Of a DNA stretch of 64,000 bases, positions 19,200 to 29,326 are shown piece by piece (position 1 is the first letter of the stretch; each line of letters begins with the position of its first letter). The notes beneath the pieces were generated by a model. That model was not told the DNA's origin and ran no database searches. It saw only the letters and a list, made by a program, of their open reading frames with translations. Origin of the DNA: Bacilli bacterium (lineage in GTDB: Bacteria; Bacillota; Bacilli; Paenibacillales; NBRC-103111). The position numbers were made by a program, and so were the translations under genes. The stretch spans positions 62,001-126,000 of the forward strand of contig JAQBPR010000003.1 of NCBI GenBank assembly GCA_028287395.1. Reading direction: 5' to 3'.

Positions 19200-19697
19200 T
19201 TACATTTCCTTAATTCCATTTTGAACGCTCCGAATAAGAAGAATCCCTGTTTCGCAGTTAAATTCAATTGTTCTACCATAACTACCACCCGTATCTTCAG
19301 CTTTTAATGGTATTGCAAATTTTTGTAGCATTCCTTTGCAGGATTCTGTATTTCTCGGACCGATTCTCATCGTATCGCTTTGACCTGTTGAAAAAGCAAA
19401 CATCTGAGCTCCTCCGGCCATTTTAGCTTCCATTCTCTGTAGGGAAGCGCCCAAAGCTTTCATTTTATCAATCATATCCGGAATCGCTGTATCTGCATAT
19501 TTCGCAATATTAAGCGTCCCTTCCTTAGCAATTTCTGAAGACGGAAGCATTACATGAGCCATACCTGCTATCTTGGTTATTGGATCATACAATGTAACGC
19601 CTACACAAGAACCTAATCCTGTTGTTTTCAATATCCCCTTTTTATGAACAACATTCAGATCAGCCATAGCAACTTTAATGAAATTTTCTTGAATCAT
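19200..19697 (-). CDS. cheD: Chemoreceptor glutamine deamidase CheD
   Basis: Deamidates chemoreceptor Gln residues and interacts with CheC; 165 residues. The catalytic Cys-His-Thr region is visible (TTGLGSCVGVTLYDP, then GMAHVMLPSS), followed by the AKMAGGAQMF segment of the family. The ATG overlaps the cheC stop by 4 nt, which couples the two partners translationally. Confidence 0.96.
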   Translation of the reverse strand: MIQENFIKVAMADLNVVHKKGILKTTGLGSCVGVTLYDPITKIAGMAHVMLPSSEIAKEGTLNIAKYADTAIPDMIDKMKALGASLQRMEAKMAGGAQMFAFSTGQSDTMRIGPRNTESCKGMLQKFAIPLKAEDTGGSYGRTIEFNCETGILLIRSVQNGIKEM

Positions 19698-20314
19698 TGT
19701 GGGGATACTCCTAAAGCTGAAAATATTTTCTGGAAAGACTCTGGATCCGGGATCAAAAAGAAATGTCCTTCAATTTCATCCACACCATCGAGAAATTTGG
19801 TATCAATAAAGAGCGCTTGATCTCCCATTTCTCCGAATTGAAGTAATCCATAGCTTAAAATAGCACCTGCCATATCAATAGCTAATGATGGAACAGTTGG
19901 TGTCATAGATAAGTTTGTAAAATCAGCTAATGAAGTTAAATATGATCCAGCGAGAATATTTCCAATTTCATTTAATGCAGATATTTCCATTTCCGAATAT
20001 TGACCTTCATTTTGAACATCGATACCGACTAAGTTTTTCAGCATTTTTTTTGCGGATTCTTGAGATAATATAAAAAATATGTTTCCAGGTGTTTCTCCTT
20101 CGACCCTAAGAAAGATAGCAATGACGACTTGTTCTGAACCACCTACACTATTCGAAATTTCTTCAAAAGGAACCATTCTCACAGTCGGTACAAGCATATC
20201 CACAGGCTTATTCAGAAGTCTCGATAAAGCGGTTGCGGCATGTCCAGCACCAATATTACCCACTTCCTTAAGAACGTCCATGTGAAAATCAGCAAATGGT
20301 TTCATTTCACTCAC
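19694..20314 (-). CDS. cheC: CheY-P phosphatase CheC
   Basis: Removes phosphate from CheY-P and binds CheD; 206 residues. The two phosphatase signature helices are present: LKEVGNIGAGHAATALSRLL near residue 15 and ISALNEIGNILAGSYLTSLA near residue 110, each with the paired acidic and Asn residues. It starts at GTG with GAGGAG upstream, 5 nt after cheW. Confidence 0.96.
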   Translation of the reverse strand: MSEMKPFADFHMDVLKEVGNIGAGHAATALSRLLNKPVDMLVPTVRMVPFEEISNSVGGSEQVVIAIFLRVEGETPGNIFFILSQESAKKMLKNLVGIDVQNEGQYSEMEISALNEIGNILAGSYLTSLADFTNLSMTPTVPSLAIDMAGAILSYGLLQFGEMGDQALFIDTKFLDGVDEIEGHFFLIPDPESFQKIFSALGVSPQ

Positions 20315-20319
20315 AGGTT

Positions 20320-20781
20320 CTACTCCTCAATTTTTTCTAATTGGCTAATCTCACTTTTACTTAAGACTTCGCTTAGATTTAATAAGACTAGCAAACGACT
20401 CTCGGATACTTTTGCTACTCCGCGCAAATACTTGGCTTTAATCCCGCCAACAATTTCAGGTGGATCATTAATGGCATCTGAATCTACGTCAATGACATCA
20501 TTTGCCGAATCAACGATCAAACCAACTTCAAGATCATTTGCAGCAACAATTATAATTCGCGTATTTTCAGAATACTCTTTTTGCGGCATGCCAAAGCGTT
20601 CCCTTAAATCAATAATAGGAATAACGATACCTCTTAAATTAATTACCCCCCTAATAAAAGATAACGTTTTAGGTACACGTGTAATCGGCTGCATTCTTTC
20701 AATCGTTCTTACTTTCTCCACTTCTACACCATACTCTTCACTTCCAAGTGCAAAAACGATTACTTTGATTTCTTCGCCCAT
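20320..20781 (-). CDS. cheW: Chemotaxis coupling protein CheW
   Basis: Links receptors to the CheA kinase; 153 residues, one CheW domain (ALGSEEYGVEVEKVRTIERM; RGVINLRGIVIPIIDLRERF). The start at 20781 is chosen because GGAGG lies 8 nt upstream of this ATG; an ATG five codons earlier overlaps that site. It follows cheA. Confidence 0.96.
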   Translation of the reverse strand: MGEEIKVIVFALGSEEYGVEVEKVRTIERMQPITRVPKTLSFIRGVINLRGIVIPIIDLRERFGMPQKEYSENTRIIIVAANDLEVGLIVDSANDVIDVDSDAINDPPEIVGGIKAKYLRGVAKVSESRLLVLLNLSEVLSKSEISQLEKIEE

Positions 20782-20810
20782 ATTAAGTACCTCCATTAAG
20801 TAAAATATAA

Positions 20811-22880
20811 TTATTTAATCAATGCATTCGTATCAATAATTAAAGCAACTTGTCCATCTCCCAATATAGTAGCGCCAGAAACAGCAAAAACATTGGATAA
20901 ATATTTCCCAAGCGTTTTCAAAACAATTTCTTGCTGACCAATAAACTCGTTTACAACTAGCGCAGCAAGTTTTTCACCTTTTTTGACCACAACGATTTCT
21001 GTTTCCTTTGTTTCCTCGCTATCATCCTTAGGTACATTAAATATTGTGCTAAGGGCAATTAACGGAATAATACTATTGCGATAATCAATATAAATATTTC
21101 CCTGAACGTGACGAATTTGATCCTTTTGAATGACCGCTGTTTCCACGATTGAAGATAGTGGAATGGCATATTTCTCATTTTCCACTCTAAGCAGCATTGC
21201 AGAAATGATCGATAGTGTAAGGGGTAATTGCACTGAAAACTTCGTTCCAGAACCAAGTTTGGATTCAATGCTAACATGTCCACCCAAAGAATGAATCTTC
21301 GTCTTGACTACATCAAGACCAACACCACGTCCAGAAATGTCGGATATTTTATCCGCTGTGCTGAACCCTGAAGCAAAAAGCAATTGATATACTTCTTCAT
21401 CAGACATCTTATTCGCTTGATCTGCAGTAACAACACCGTTTTTAACAGCGGTTTTCAGCACTTTCTCGCGATTGATTCCTCTGCCATCTTCCTCAATTTC
21501 AATAAATACATGATTTCCACTATGAAAAGCACGAAGATTAATCGTGCCTGTTTCTTTTTTACCAGCAGCGATCCGATCTGTAATTGGTTCAACGCCATGA
21601 TCAACTGCATTACGTAATAAATGCACCAAGGGATCTCCAATTTCATCGATTACCGTTCTATCTAATTCAGTGTCCGCACCTGTTATGACCAAATCTACTT
21701 TTTTATCCAACGACTTGGCAATATCTCGTATCATTCTTGGAAAGCGATTGAATACGGTATCTACTGGAACCATCCGTAATTTGAGAACAATGTTTTGCAA
21801 GTCACTGCTTACTCTAGACATATGCTCAACAGTTTCTATTAAATCATTCCTGCGAATTTCGCTTGATAGCTGTTCCAATCGCACACGATCAATGAGCAGC
21901 TCGCTAAATAAATTCATTAATGAATCCAATCGTTCAATATCGACACGTATGGTTCTGTTTGAAACAGGAGCGTTAGCATTCGCTGCAGCACCCGTTTGGA
22001 TAGCAGCATCTTTCGAAGGAGCAGCTGTCATCAATTCTTTTACGCTCGAAGCAGCTGTCTCTTCTTTTGCTTTACCGATATTTTCATTAGCATTAAAGTT
22101 TTCTCTTGTTACTTGCTTCAAGCTTTCTTTATCAATAGCTGTTGCATTCACACTCTCAATTTCTGAAACATTAGCAATGGTTTTTTCCAATTCTTCTTGT
22201 GAGATATTCGAAATAAAGTATACAGAAAAAACTTTTTCAAATTTTTCTTGTTCAATTTCTTCAACAGAAGGTGTCGATTTAATTACTTCACCATTACGTT
22301 CAAAAACATCAAAAACCATGTAGGCTCTTGCAGCTTTTAAAACACAATCATCTCGAACGGCGACTTCCACATAAAATACTTGATGACCTGAAGAAATGGC
22401 TTGCTCCAATACTGAATACTGATATTCATCGATGACAATAGCAGGTAAACTTTCATTTACAGCTTCTTTGACAGAAGGAGTGCCTTTCAAGTGATCGCCT
22501 GAAACTATGGATTTCAGTATTGTAACAATATGCGAAACATCCGCTCTCCCTGTACCCCCTTGCACAATATCTTCAACCATTGCTTCTAATGCGTCAGTAC
22601 TTTTGAACAAGCAATCAAAAATCACAGGATCCATTTGTAATTTCAAATTACGCAGTAAATCAAGTACATTCTCCATTTGATGAGTCAATGAAGCAATATC
22701 CTCAAACCCCATTGTTGCTGACATTCCTTTTAACGTATGGGCAGAGCGGAAAATATTATGAACAATAGCGACATCATTTGGATTTTGTTCCAAATTTAAA
22801 AGATTTTCATTCAAAGCCTGCAAATGCTCTTTCGATTCATCAATAAACATTGAAAGGTATTGATTTAATTCCAATTGCAT
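20811..22880 (-). CDS. cheA: Chemotaxis sensor histidine kinase CheA
   Basis: Phosphorylates CheY and CheB in response to receptors; 689 residues. The P1 domain carries the phospho-His at about residue 48 (RSAHTLKGMSATMGF). A P2 CheY/CheB-docking region follows a linker, then P3 dimerisation, P4 kinase (DPLVHLLRNAVDHGVEP and EIEEDGRGIN) and a C-terminal CheW-like P5. GGAGGTGT precedes the ATG at a tight spacing; a TTG two codons later is an alternative start. Confidence 0.97.
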   Translation of the reverse strand: MQLELNQYLSMFIDESKEHLQALNENLLNLEQNPNDVAIVHNIFRSAHTLKGMSATMGFEDIASLTHQMENVLDLLRNLKLQMDPVIFDCLFKSTDALEAMVEDIVQGGTGRADVSHIVTILKSIVSGDHLKGTPSVKEAVNESLPAIVIDEYQYSVLEQAISSGHQVFYVEVAVRDDCVLKAARAYMVFDVFERNGEVIKSTPSVEEIEQEKFEKVFSVYFISNISQEELEKTIANVSEIESVNATAIDKESLKQVTRENFNANENIGKAKEETAASSVKELMTAAPSKDAAIQTGAAANANAPVSNRTIRVDIERLDSLMNLFSELLIDRVRLEQLSSEIRRNDLIETVEHMSRVSSDLQNIVLKLRMVPVDTVFNRFPRMIRDIAKSLDKKVDLVITGADTELDRTVIDEIGDPLVHLLRNAVDHGVEPITDRIAAGKKETGTINLRAFHSGNHVFIEIEEDGRGINREKVLKTAVKNGVVTADQANKMSDEEVYQLLFASGFSTADKISDISGRGVGLDVVKTKIHSLGGHVSIESKLGSGTKFSVQLPLTLSIISAMLLRVENEKYAIPLSSIVETAVIQKDQIRHVQGNIYIDYRNSIIPLIALSTIFNVPKDDSEETKETEIVVVKKGEKLAALVVNEFIGQQEIVLKTLGKYLSNVFAVSGATILGDGQVALIIDTNALIK

Positions 22881-22909
22881 ACACCTCCGTAAGTTTCAAT
22901 AAATGCCGT

Positions 22910-23965
22910 TTATTTCATAACCTCCAAAACCAATTGTTCAGCAATTTTTTGTTGTGGCAAGATGTATTTCACACATTGCAGTTCAATTGCTGCTCTTGGC
23001 ATTCCAAACACAACACAAGTTTCTTCGGATTCAGCAATGGTCGACATTGCTCCAGCATTTTTTAATGCCAACATTCCTTTTGCTCCATCACTTCCCATCC
23101 CTGTCATAAGAATTACATGTCTCTTCAGTTCTGTAAAGGGAACTAGTGATTCAAAAAGAATATCTACCGATGGTCGATGCCCAGAACGAGGATCTTCCTT
23201 TGAGGTGCGGAGACAATAGTTTTTCGTCCCGTCTTTATAAACCCTCATATGAAATCCGCCAGGCGCTAAATATGCTGTACTTGCTTCTAAAGGTAGGCCG
23301 TCTTCAGCTTCAACCACATTTATATTCGATATCGTATCCAGTCTTTGCGCCAACGATTTTGTGAAATTAGGCGGCATGTGCTGGACGATTACGATCGGAG
23401 CCGGAAAAGCTTCGGGAATCCCACTTAATAATTGCTGCAATGCTCTCGGTCCACCTGTAGATGTTCCAACGGCAACAATATGATTAAATCCAAAAGCAGG
23501 AGTTCTTTTTATATAGGAAGCGTTACGCTGGATAGCACCGGTTAGTGAAGTGTTCTTACTCACTTTTGAAGAAACGGCTATTTCTAACTTTTCAAAAAGT
23601 AAGGATTTCACTTTATGTAAGTCTAAAGATATAGATCCCGAAGGTTTTTTAACAAAATCAATGGCTCCCCATTCAAGTGCTTGGATCGTTTCGTTCGCAC
23701 CAGCTTTTGTTAAATTACTCAACATAATAACAGGCGTTGGATTTTCCTTCATGATTATTTTCAAAGCTTGCAATCCATCCATTTCAGGCATTTCAACATC
23801 CATTGTAATAACATCCGGTTTATGCGTTATTGTTTTCTCTACCGCTTCTCGACCATTTTTAGCTGTGGCTATGACTTGATAAAGCGGATTTTCCGAAATT
23901 ATATCTGAGATTAATTTCCGCATAAATATTGAATCATCCACAACGAGTACTGTATAGGGCGGCAT
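22910..23965 (-). CDS. cheB: Chemoreceptor methylesterase/deamidase CheB
   Basis: Response-regulator-controlled enzyme that removes methyl groups from receptors; 351 residues. The receiver domain has Asp at 10, 11 and the phospho-acceptor at 56 (ITMDVEMPEMDG). The C-terminal esterase has the Ser of AVGTSTGGPRAL, the His of VQHMPPNFTKSLA and the Asp of LMTGMGSDGAKGM. The partner methyltransferase CheR is not in this window. AGGAGG precedes the ATG. Confidence 0.97.
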   Translation of the reverse strand: MPPYTVLVVDDSIFMRKLISDIISENPLYQVIATAKNGREAVEKTITHKPDVITMDVEMPEMDGLQALKIIMKENPTPVIMLSNLTKAGANETIQALEWGAIDFVKKPSGSISLDLHKVKSLLFEKLEIAVSSKVSKNTSLTGAIQRNASYIKRTPAFGFNHIVAVGTSTGGPRALQQLLSGIPEAFPAPIVIVQHMPPNFTKSLAQRLDTISNINVVEAEDGLPLEASTAYLAPGGFHMRVYKDGTKNYCLRTSKEDPRSGHRPSVDILFESLVPFTELKRHVILMTGMGSDGAKGMLALKNAGAMSTIAESEETCVVFGMPRAAIELQCVKYILPQQKIAEQLVLEVMK

Positions 23966-24019
23966 GTACTCTCCCCTCCTTCATGATGTAAGAAACCATT
24001 TTGTCCAGAAAGCTGCTTG

Positions 24020-24898
24020 CTATTTGAGAAGTTTAATCATTTTACTTAAAAACCCTTTCACACCAGAAACCTCTTGATTCTCTGACACATTTTGACCATT
24101 AATAAAATGATCAGCAAGCTCATGAATACTTTTAGAAGCAAGGCTATTTGGAAATGCGATTGTAAACGGTACTTGTTTTTTTACTGCCTTAGAAACTTGA
24201 ATATCATCTGGAACATAACCAAGCGTTGGAATTTCCAATTGTAGAAATCTTTTTGCAACTAAACTGATTTTATCAGCTGTATATTTGCCTTCTTTATCGT
24301 CTGTAACACGATTAACTACTAGACGAAAAGGGACTTGATAATCCATATTGTGAACCATTTTTATGATTGCATAAGCATCTGTTATCGATGTCGGTTCAGG
24401 TGTTGTCACAACTATTGTTTCCTGTGCCGCTAAAATGAACTTTAACGTTTCTTTCGACAATCCGGCACCCGTATCAAAAATGATGAAATCAACATGACCA
24501 TTTAACTCGCTAACTTGTTGAGCAAAATATTCTAACTCTTGTTCAGATAATCGCAATAGGTCACTAAAGCCAGACCCCCCAGCAATAAATTCTAAATCAT
24601 GATATCCCTTATGAATAATTTCCCAAATTGTCTTTTCCCGTTTAAGTAAATGATACAAATTAAATTTTGGTGAAATTCCCATGAGTACATCAATATTAGC
24701 TAAACCTATATCAGCATCAAATACAAGAACTTTATATCCTCTTGTTTGCAGTGTTAAGGCAAAATTAAGTGTAAAGTTCGATTTGCCTACCCCACCTTTG
24801 CCGCTAGTAACTGTAATTACCTTTGTTGTTCTTACGCGTCCATCCTTTTGCGATTGAACCATCATCAAATCTCTTAAGCTTTGTGCCTGATCATTCAT
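24020..24898 (-). CDS. flhG: MinD-like ATPase FlhG (YlxH)
   Basis: ATPase that controls flagellar number and placement with FlhF; 292 residues. The N-terminal DQAQSLR motif (activator of the FlhF GTPase in the family) comes before the deviant Walker A TSGKGGVGKSN. Later motifs are DADIGLANIDVLMGI and IIFDTGAGLS. Overlaps the flhF stop by 8 nt. Confidence 0.95.
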   Translation of the reverse strand: MNDQAQSLRDLMMVQSQKDGRVRTTKVITVTSGKGGVGKSNFTLNFALTLQTRGYKVLVFDADIGLANIDVLMGISPKFNLYHLLKREKTIWEIIHKGYHDLEFIAGGSGFSDLLRLSEQELEYFAQQVSELNGHVDFIIFDTGAGLSKETLKFILAAQETIVVTTPEPTSITDAYAIIKMVHNMDYQVPFRLVVNRVTDDKEGKYTADKISLVAKRFLQLEIPTLGYVPDDIQVSKAVKKQVPFTIAFPNSLASKSIHELADHFINGQNVSENQEVSGVKGFLSKMIKLLK

Positions 24899-26144
24899 CG
24901 CTGGTTGCCCCCATTATCAGGCCAATGATCGTATTCTCATCTGCCGCGGAAATATCGTCCGGTACGTTCTGTCCATTCGTAACATAAGAAAGCTGAAGTG
25001 GGAAGTCATTCAATAAATTAACAATGGCGCCATAAGAATCTGTCTCGTCCAATTTAGTAAATAATACTTTATCTAAATTGAACTTTGAAAAATTATCCGT
25101 AATGACTTTCATATCCTTATATTTAGTTGTTAAACTTAATACCAAGAAGGTTTCACTTTTACCTTTATTTTGAATTAGGGCATGCAATTCAGAAACATAC
25201 ATTTCATTTCGGAAATTACGACCCGCTGTGTCCATAAAAATAACATCTCGATCATGCAATTGCTGAAATGCTTTATTTAAATCCTGGGGTGAAAAAACAA
25301 CTTCTAAAGGTATATTTAATATTGTTGCATAGGTCTTTAATTGTTCTACTGCCGCAATCCGGTATGTATCGGAAGTAATAAAACCAACTTTTCGATGATG
25401 CTTTAACACTTGTTCAGCGGCTAATTTAGCGATTGTTGTTGTTTTCCCTACACCAGTAGGCCCTACAAAATGAACGACTTTCGTATCTAAACCAATATTC
25501 TTGGGAATATCCGATTTAATCGTTTGTAATAAATGTTTTTTGGCAATTGCGTACGCATTTTCTCGATTCATTTCTTCATTAGAAGCTTCTAATTCTTCTT
25601 GAATACGGAATAGTGTTTGCTGTATCAGGTTTGGATCCACTTCTTGAGAAAGCAATTGATCTTCCAATTCTATCAATACGGGATGACGTTCTTCAACTAA
25701 TATTTGTGAACGTGATGAAAGTTTATTCATCATATCTTTCATTTGCCGTAATTCGGCTAAAATCGTTGTTTCATCTTTTGCCATTGGTGTTTCTTTAATA
25801 ACAGGCGGAGTAGGCGCATTTGCAAATATAACATCTGGTACGTAAGGTAATGGCTCTTCCAATACTGCAACAGATGAAATTTGATTTAATATCGTTGTAG
25901 CGGCTAGCTGCGAATGACCGATATTTGCTTCATTCCTAATAATAGGTTTGGTTTTCGCAGTTGACAGTGGTGATCCGGTATCCGTAGCAGCAATCACTTC
26001 AATTTTCTTTTTTGAAAAAAAACCTAAAAATCCACCGATGCGAATTTCCTTTGTATTCAAAATTACGGCATCTTTTCCAAGATCATTGCGAATTTTTTGC
26101 AATGCGTCCGGCATGGAATCCACGATATATTTTTTCACTCTCAT
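24891..26144 (-). CDS. flhF: SRP-type GTPase FlhF
   Basis: Flagellar placement GTPase related to Ffh/FtsY; 417 residues. A basic N-terminal segment and linker lead to the NG domain: P-loop [17 protein letters not shown] near residue 225, then TSDTYRIAAVEQLKTYA, DTAGRN and the TKLDET specificity motif. The ATG overlaps the flhA stop (ATGA), and GGGGGT is upstream. Partner flhG follows with an overlap. Confidence 0.96.
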   Translation of the reverse strand: MRVKKYIVDSMPDALQKIRNDLGKDAVILNTKEIRIGGFLGFFSKKKIEVIAATDTGSPLSTAKTKPIIRNEANIGHSQLAATTILNQISSVAVLEEPLPYVPDVIFANAPTPPVIKETPMAKDETTILAELRQMKDMMNKLSSRSQILVEERHPVLIELEDQLLSQEVDPNLIQQTLFRIQEELEASNEEMNRENAYAIAKKHLLQTIKSDIPKNIGLDTKVVHFVGPTGVGKTTTIAKLAAEQVLKHHRKVGFITSDTYRIAAVEQLKTYATILNIPLEVVFSPQDLNKAFQQLHDRDVIFMDTAGRNFRNEMYVSELHALIQNKGKSETFLVLSLTTKYKDMKVITDNFSKFNLDKVLFTKLDETDSYGAIVNLLNDFPLQLSYVTNGQNVPDDISAADENTIIGLIMGATSDE

Positions 26145-28174
26145 AAATTCACTACCCCCATGCTTTGAATTTCAACGCTTGGCTCTAACTCACTATAGGA
26201 TAGTACAGGAATATCCTGCATTGAGCGTTCCAACAATTGCCTTAAGTACATGCGTATCGTTGGCGAGGTAAGAATGACTGGCTGCTGTCCTGCTTGAATC
26301 GCTTTATTGACTTGTTCGTTTAAACGATGGTAAATCATTTGTGAAGAAGAAGGATCCAGAGCTAGATAAGAGCCTTGATCCGATTGTTGTACTGCTTCAG
26401 CTATTCGCTTTTCTAAAGTAGGACCCACAGTAATTACTTTTAAAGGATTCCCCGTCGATGCATATTGCTGTGTAATCTGTCGTGAAAGAGATTGGCGAAC
26501 ATATTCTGTTAAAATTTCCGGGTCTTTAGTATAGCCGCCATTATCGGCCAATGTTTCCAAAATAGTCACTAAATCGCGAACGGAAATTTTTTCGCGCAAT
26601 AGTTTAGCTAATACTTTTTGAACATCACCAATCGACAGCATATTCGGAATCAAATCATCAACCAATGCAGGATATGTCTCTTTGATGCTCTCGACCAAAG
26701 TCTTTGTTTCTTGACGTCCTACAAGCTCGTGCGCATGTCTCTTAATAATTTCGGTTAAATGTGTAGCTACAACCGAAGGCGGATCAACGACTGTATATCC
26801 TGATAGTTCAGCTCGCTCTTTCATAGCTTCATCAATCCATATAGCAGGCAGTCCAAACGCTGGTTCCGTTGTTTCAATTCCGGAAATGGAATCATCGTCT
26901 ATTCCTGGACTCATCGCCAAATAGTGATTAAGTAATAATTCACCACGAGCTACCATATTTCCTTTAATTTTTATGACATATTCATTCGGTTTTAGTTGAA
27001 TATTGTCGCGAATACGGATAACGGGTACAACTACTCCCAATTCAAGTGCACATTGTCTTCGAATCAAGATAATTCGGTCTAACAAATCTCCGCCTTGCTG
27101 CGTATCTGCTAATGGAATTAAACCGTATCCGAACTCAAATTCGATCGGATCAACCTGTAACAAACTAATCACACTTTCCGGGCTGCGAACTTCTTCAATT
27201 TGCTGTTCTTCTTCTTTTTGGTAGTCCTCTACTTCTTTTCGATTTAATTTCTTTTGCATATTTCTTGCTGAAATATACAGAATTATCGCAATGGGATACG
27301 CTGTGAAATATGAAATAGGTGTGAAAGTACCTAATAAAAAGATCGTTCCAGAAACAATATATAATAGTCGAGGGTACGAAAAAAGCTGTTCTGTCAAATC
27401 CGATGCCAAATTCCCTTCAGAAGCAGATCTTGTAACAATTAAACCCGCAGCGGTTGAGATAAGCAAAGCGGGAATTTGACTAACGAGTCCATCCCCTATT
27501 GTAAGCACAGAAAATGTGGAAGCCGCGTCTGCAAAAGACATCCCACCCATAGTCATTCCGATAATAAGTCCACCGATTAAGTTGATAACGAGAATTATAA
27601 TACCTGCAATAGCATCGCCTTTAACAAATTTACTGGCACCGTCCATGGCTCCGTAAAAATCTGCTTCTTTTTCAATTTTCTTGCGGCGTTCTCTCGCTTG
27701 CTGTTCGTTGATTAAGCCAGAATTCAAGTCAGCATCAATACTCATCTGTTTCCCCGGCATTGCATCCAAAGTAAATCTGGCGCCAACCTCCGCTACCCGT
27801 TCCGCACCTTTAGTAATAACAATAAATTGTACAATCACGAGAATAAGAAACACAACTAATCCTACGACAATATTACCTTCAGAAACGAAAGATCCAAAGG
27901 TAGAAACGACATTTCCTGCTTCATGCTTCGCCAAAATATTACGTGTTGTCGAAATGTTTAACGCCAAACGAAAAAGGGTAGTAATAAGTAGTAAAGAAGG
28001 AAAGATAGAGAACTGTAAAGCTTCTTGTGTATTCATCGAAACCAATAAAATAACTAAGGCTAATGAAATATTGATTATAAGAAGAAAACTCAACAATGGA
28101 ATCGGAATGGGAACTACCATCATTAAAACGATACCAATAATTCCGATCAAAATGGATAAGTCCCTGATTCGCAT
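26141..28174 (-). CDS. flhA: Flagellar export gate protein FlhA
   Basis: Nonameric component of the type III export gate; 677 residues. About eight N-terminal membrane helices are present, with the conserved RLALNISTTRNIL and the proton-channel loop GAERVAEVGARFTLDAMPGK. The cytoplasmic C-terminal half (from about residue 330) docks chaperone-substrate complexes. AAAGGGG precedes the ATG. Follows flhB. Confidence 0.97.
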   Translation of the reverse strand: MRIRDLSILIGIIGIVLMMVVPIPIPLLSFLLIINISLALVILLVSMNTQEALQFSIFPSLLLITTLFRLALNISTTRNILAKHEAGNVVSTFGSFVSEGNIVVGLVVFLILVIVQFIVITKGAERVAEVGARFTLDAMPGKQMSIDADLNSGLINEQQARERRKKIEKEADFYGAMDGASKFVKGDAIAGIIILVINLIGGLIIGMTMGGMSFADAASTFSVLTIGDGLVSQIPALLISTAAGLIVTRSASEGNLASDLTEQLFSYPRLLYIVSGTIFLLGTFTPISYFTAYPIAIILYISARNMQKKLNRKEVEDYQKEEEQQIEEVRSPESVISLLQVDPIEFEFGYGLIPLADTQQGGDLLDRIILIRRQCALELGVVVPVIRIRDNIQLKPNEYVIKIKGNMVARGELLLNHYLAMSPGIDDDSISGIETTEPAFGLPAIWIDEAMKERAELSGYTVVDPPSVVATHLTEIIKRHAHELVGRQETKTLVESIKETYPALVDDLIPNMLSIGDVQKVLAKLLREKISVRDLVTILETLADNGGYTKDPEILTEYVRQSLSRQITQQYASTGNPLKVITVGPTLEKRIAEAVQQSDQGSYLALDPSSSQMIYHRLNEQVNKAIQAGQQPVILTSPTIRMYLRQLLERSMQDIPVLSYSELEPSVEIQSMGVVNL

Positions 28175-28192
28175 TGTTTGAGGCCCCTTTCT

Positions 28193-29287
28193 TTACGATT
28201 TGGTTTTGCCCTTAATTTTATATACATAAGCTAATACTTCTGCAACCGCTTGAAACAAATCCGCTGGAATCGACTGTCCTAATTCGACTTGGTCATATAA
28301 AGCTCTTGCCAGAGGTTTATTTTCCATCATTATTATACCATTATCTTTGGCAATCTCTTTTATCTTAAGAGCAATATAATCCTTACCTTTTGCGATTACT
28401 TTTGGAGCTTCCATCGCCTGCGCATTATACTTTAATGCTATCGCAAAATGAGTTGGGTTTGTGATTACTACATCTGCTTTAGGTATTTCCTGCATCATAC
28501 GCTGCATCGCTAATTTTCTTTGTCTTTCTTTTATTTTCCCTTTAATTAAGGGATCGCCTTCTGACTTCTTATATTCATCTTTAATATCCTGCTTTGACAT
28601 CTTCAAACTTTTTTCATGCTCGTATTTTTGAAATACATAATCAAAAATCGCCAATATAACAAGAATAAGCCCTATTTCAATACCAAGCTTTACAGTGATA
28701 GAAGAAATGTAGCTTAACGAATTTTCTAATGAATAATGAGATAACTTCATAAGCTCTTCTTTTTGTCCAGATATCGTGAAATAAACGACTATTGCGACTA
28801 TACTTACTTTTAACAAAGATTTTAAAAAGTCAACCAATGTCTTCACACTAAATATTCTCTTTGCGCCTTCGAGAGGATTGATTTTACTAAATTTCATCAA
28901 AAGCGGATCTCCAGTAAAAAGAAATCCTATTTGCAAATAATTAGCTAGAAGGGCAATTACGACTGTCCCGACAAAAATGGGAGACAACATAATAAAACCT
29001 TCCCACATTAATTTTCCAAAGAGCGAAGTTACATTATCAATGGATACTCCCGATAGCAAGTAATCATTAAAAGTAACTGTAAACAATTTCACAAAATGTT
29101 GTTTTAAAAAGCCGCCAAACATTAAAAAAGAAAGAAATGTAAAAAACAATATTAATGCGCCCGGTAAATCCATACTTTTGGCAACTTGCCCTTTTTTTCT
29201 TGCGTCTTCTCTTTTCTTAGGTGTAGCAGATTCCGTCTTCTCTTGGGCAAACAACTGAAGATCGAGTTGCAATTGAAACTGCGACAC
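28193..29287 (-). CDS. flhB: Flagellar export switch protein FlhB
   Basis: Export gate component that switches from hook to filament substrates after self-cleavage; 364 residues. Four membrane helices are followed by a cytoplasmic domain with the autocleavage motif NPTH (VVITNPTHFAIALKY, near residue 275). It starts at GTG with AGGAGG upstream. A shorter protein resembling only the C-terminal part is encoded at 58846-59139. Confidence 0.97.
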   Translation of the reverse strand: MSQFQLQLDLQLFAQEKTESATPKKREDARKKGQVAKSMDLPGALILFFTFLSFLMFGGFLKQHFVKLFTVTFNDYLLSGVSIDNVTSLFGKLMWEGFIMLSPIFVGTVVIALLANYLQIGFLFTGDPLLMKFSKINPLEGAKRIFSVKTLVDFLKSLLKVSIVAIVVYFTISGQKEELMKLSHYSLENSLSYISSITVKLGIEIGLILVILAIFDYVFQKYEHEKSLKMSKQDIKDEYKKSEGDPLIKGKIKERQRKLAMQRMMQEIPKADVVITNPTHFAIALKYNAQAMEAPKVIAKGKDYIALKIKEIAKDNGIIMMENKPLARALYDQVELGQSIPADLFQAVAEVLAYVYKIKGKTKS

Positions 29288-29326
29288 GGATTAACCTCCT
29301 ACATGTACTGCGGCTTTAAATGAAAA

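Noticed and set aside
20240-20803. Plus-strand 187-codon ORF opposite cheC/cheW
   Set aside because: It lies fully antisense to two conserved chemotaxis genes, has no ribosome binding site and its translation is low-complexity Ser/Thr/Ile-rich, typical of a shadow frame.
21670-22323. Plus-strand 217-codon ORF opposite cheA
   Set aside because: Antisense shadow of the CheA coding sequence; Ser/Ile-rich with no recognisable domain.
27681-28181. Plus-strand 166-codon ORF opposite flhA
   Set aside because: Antisense to the conserved FlhA membrane region, with no start signal.
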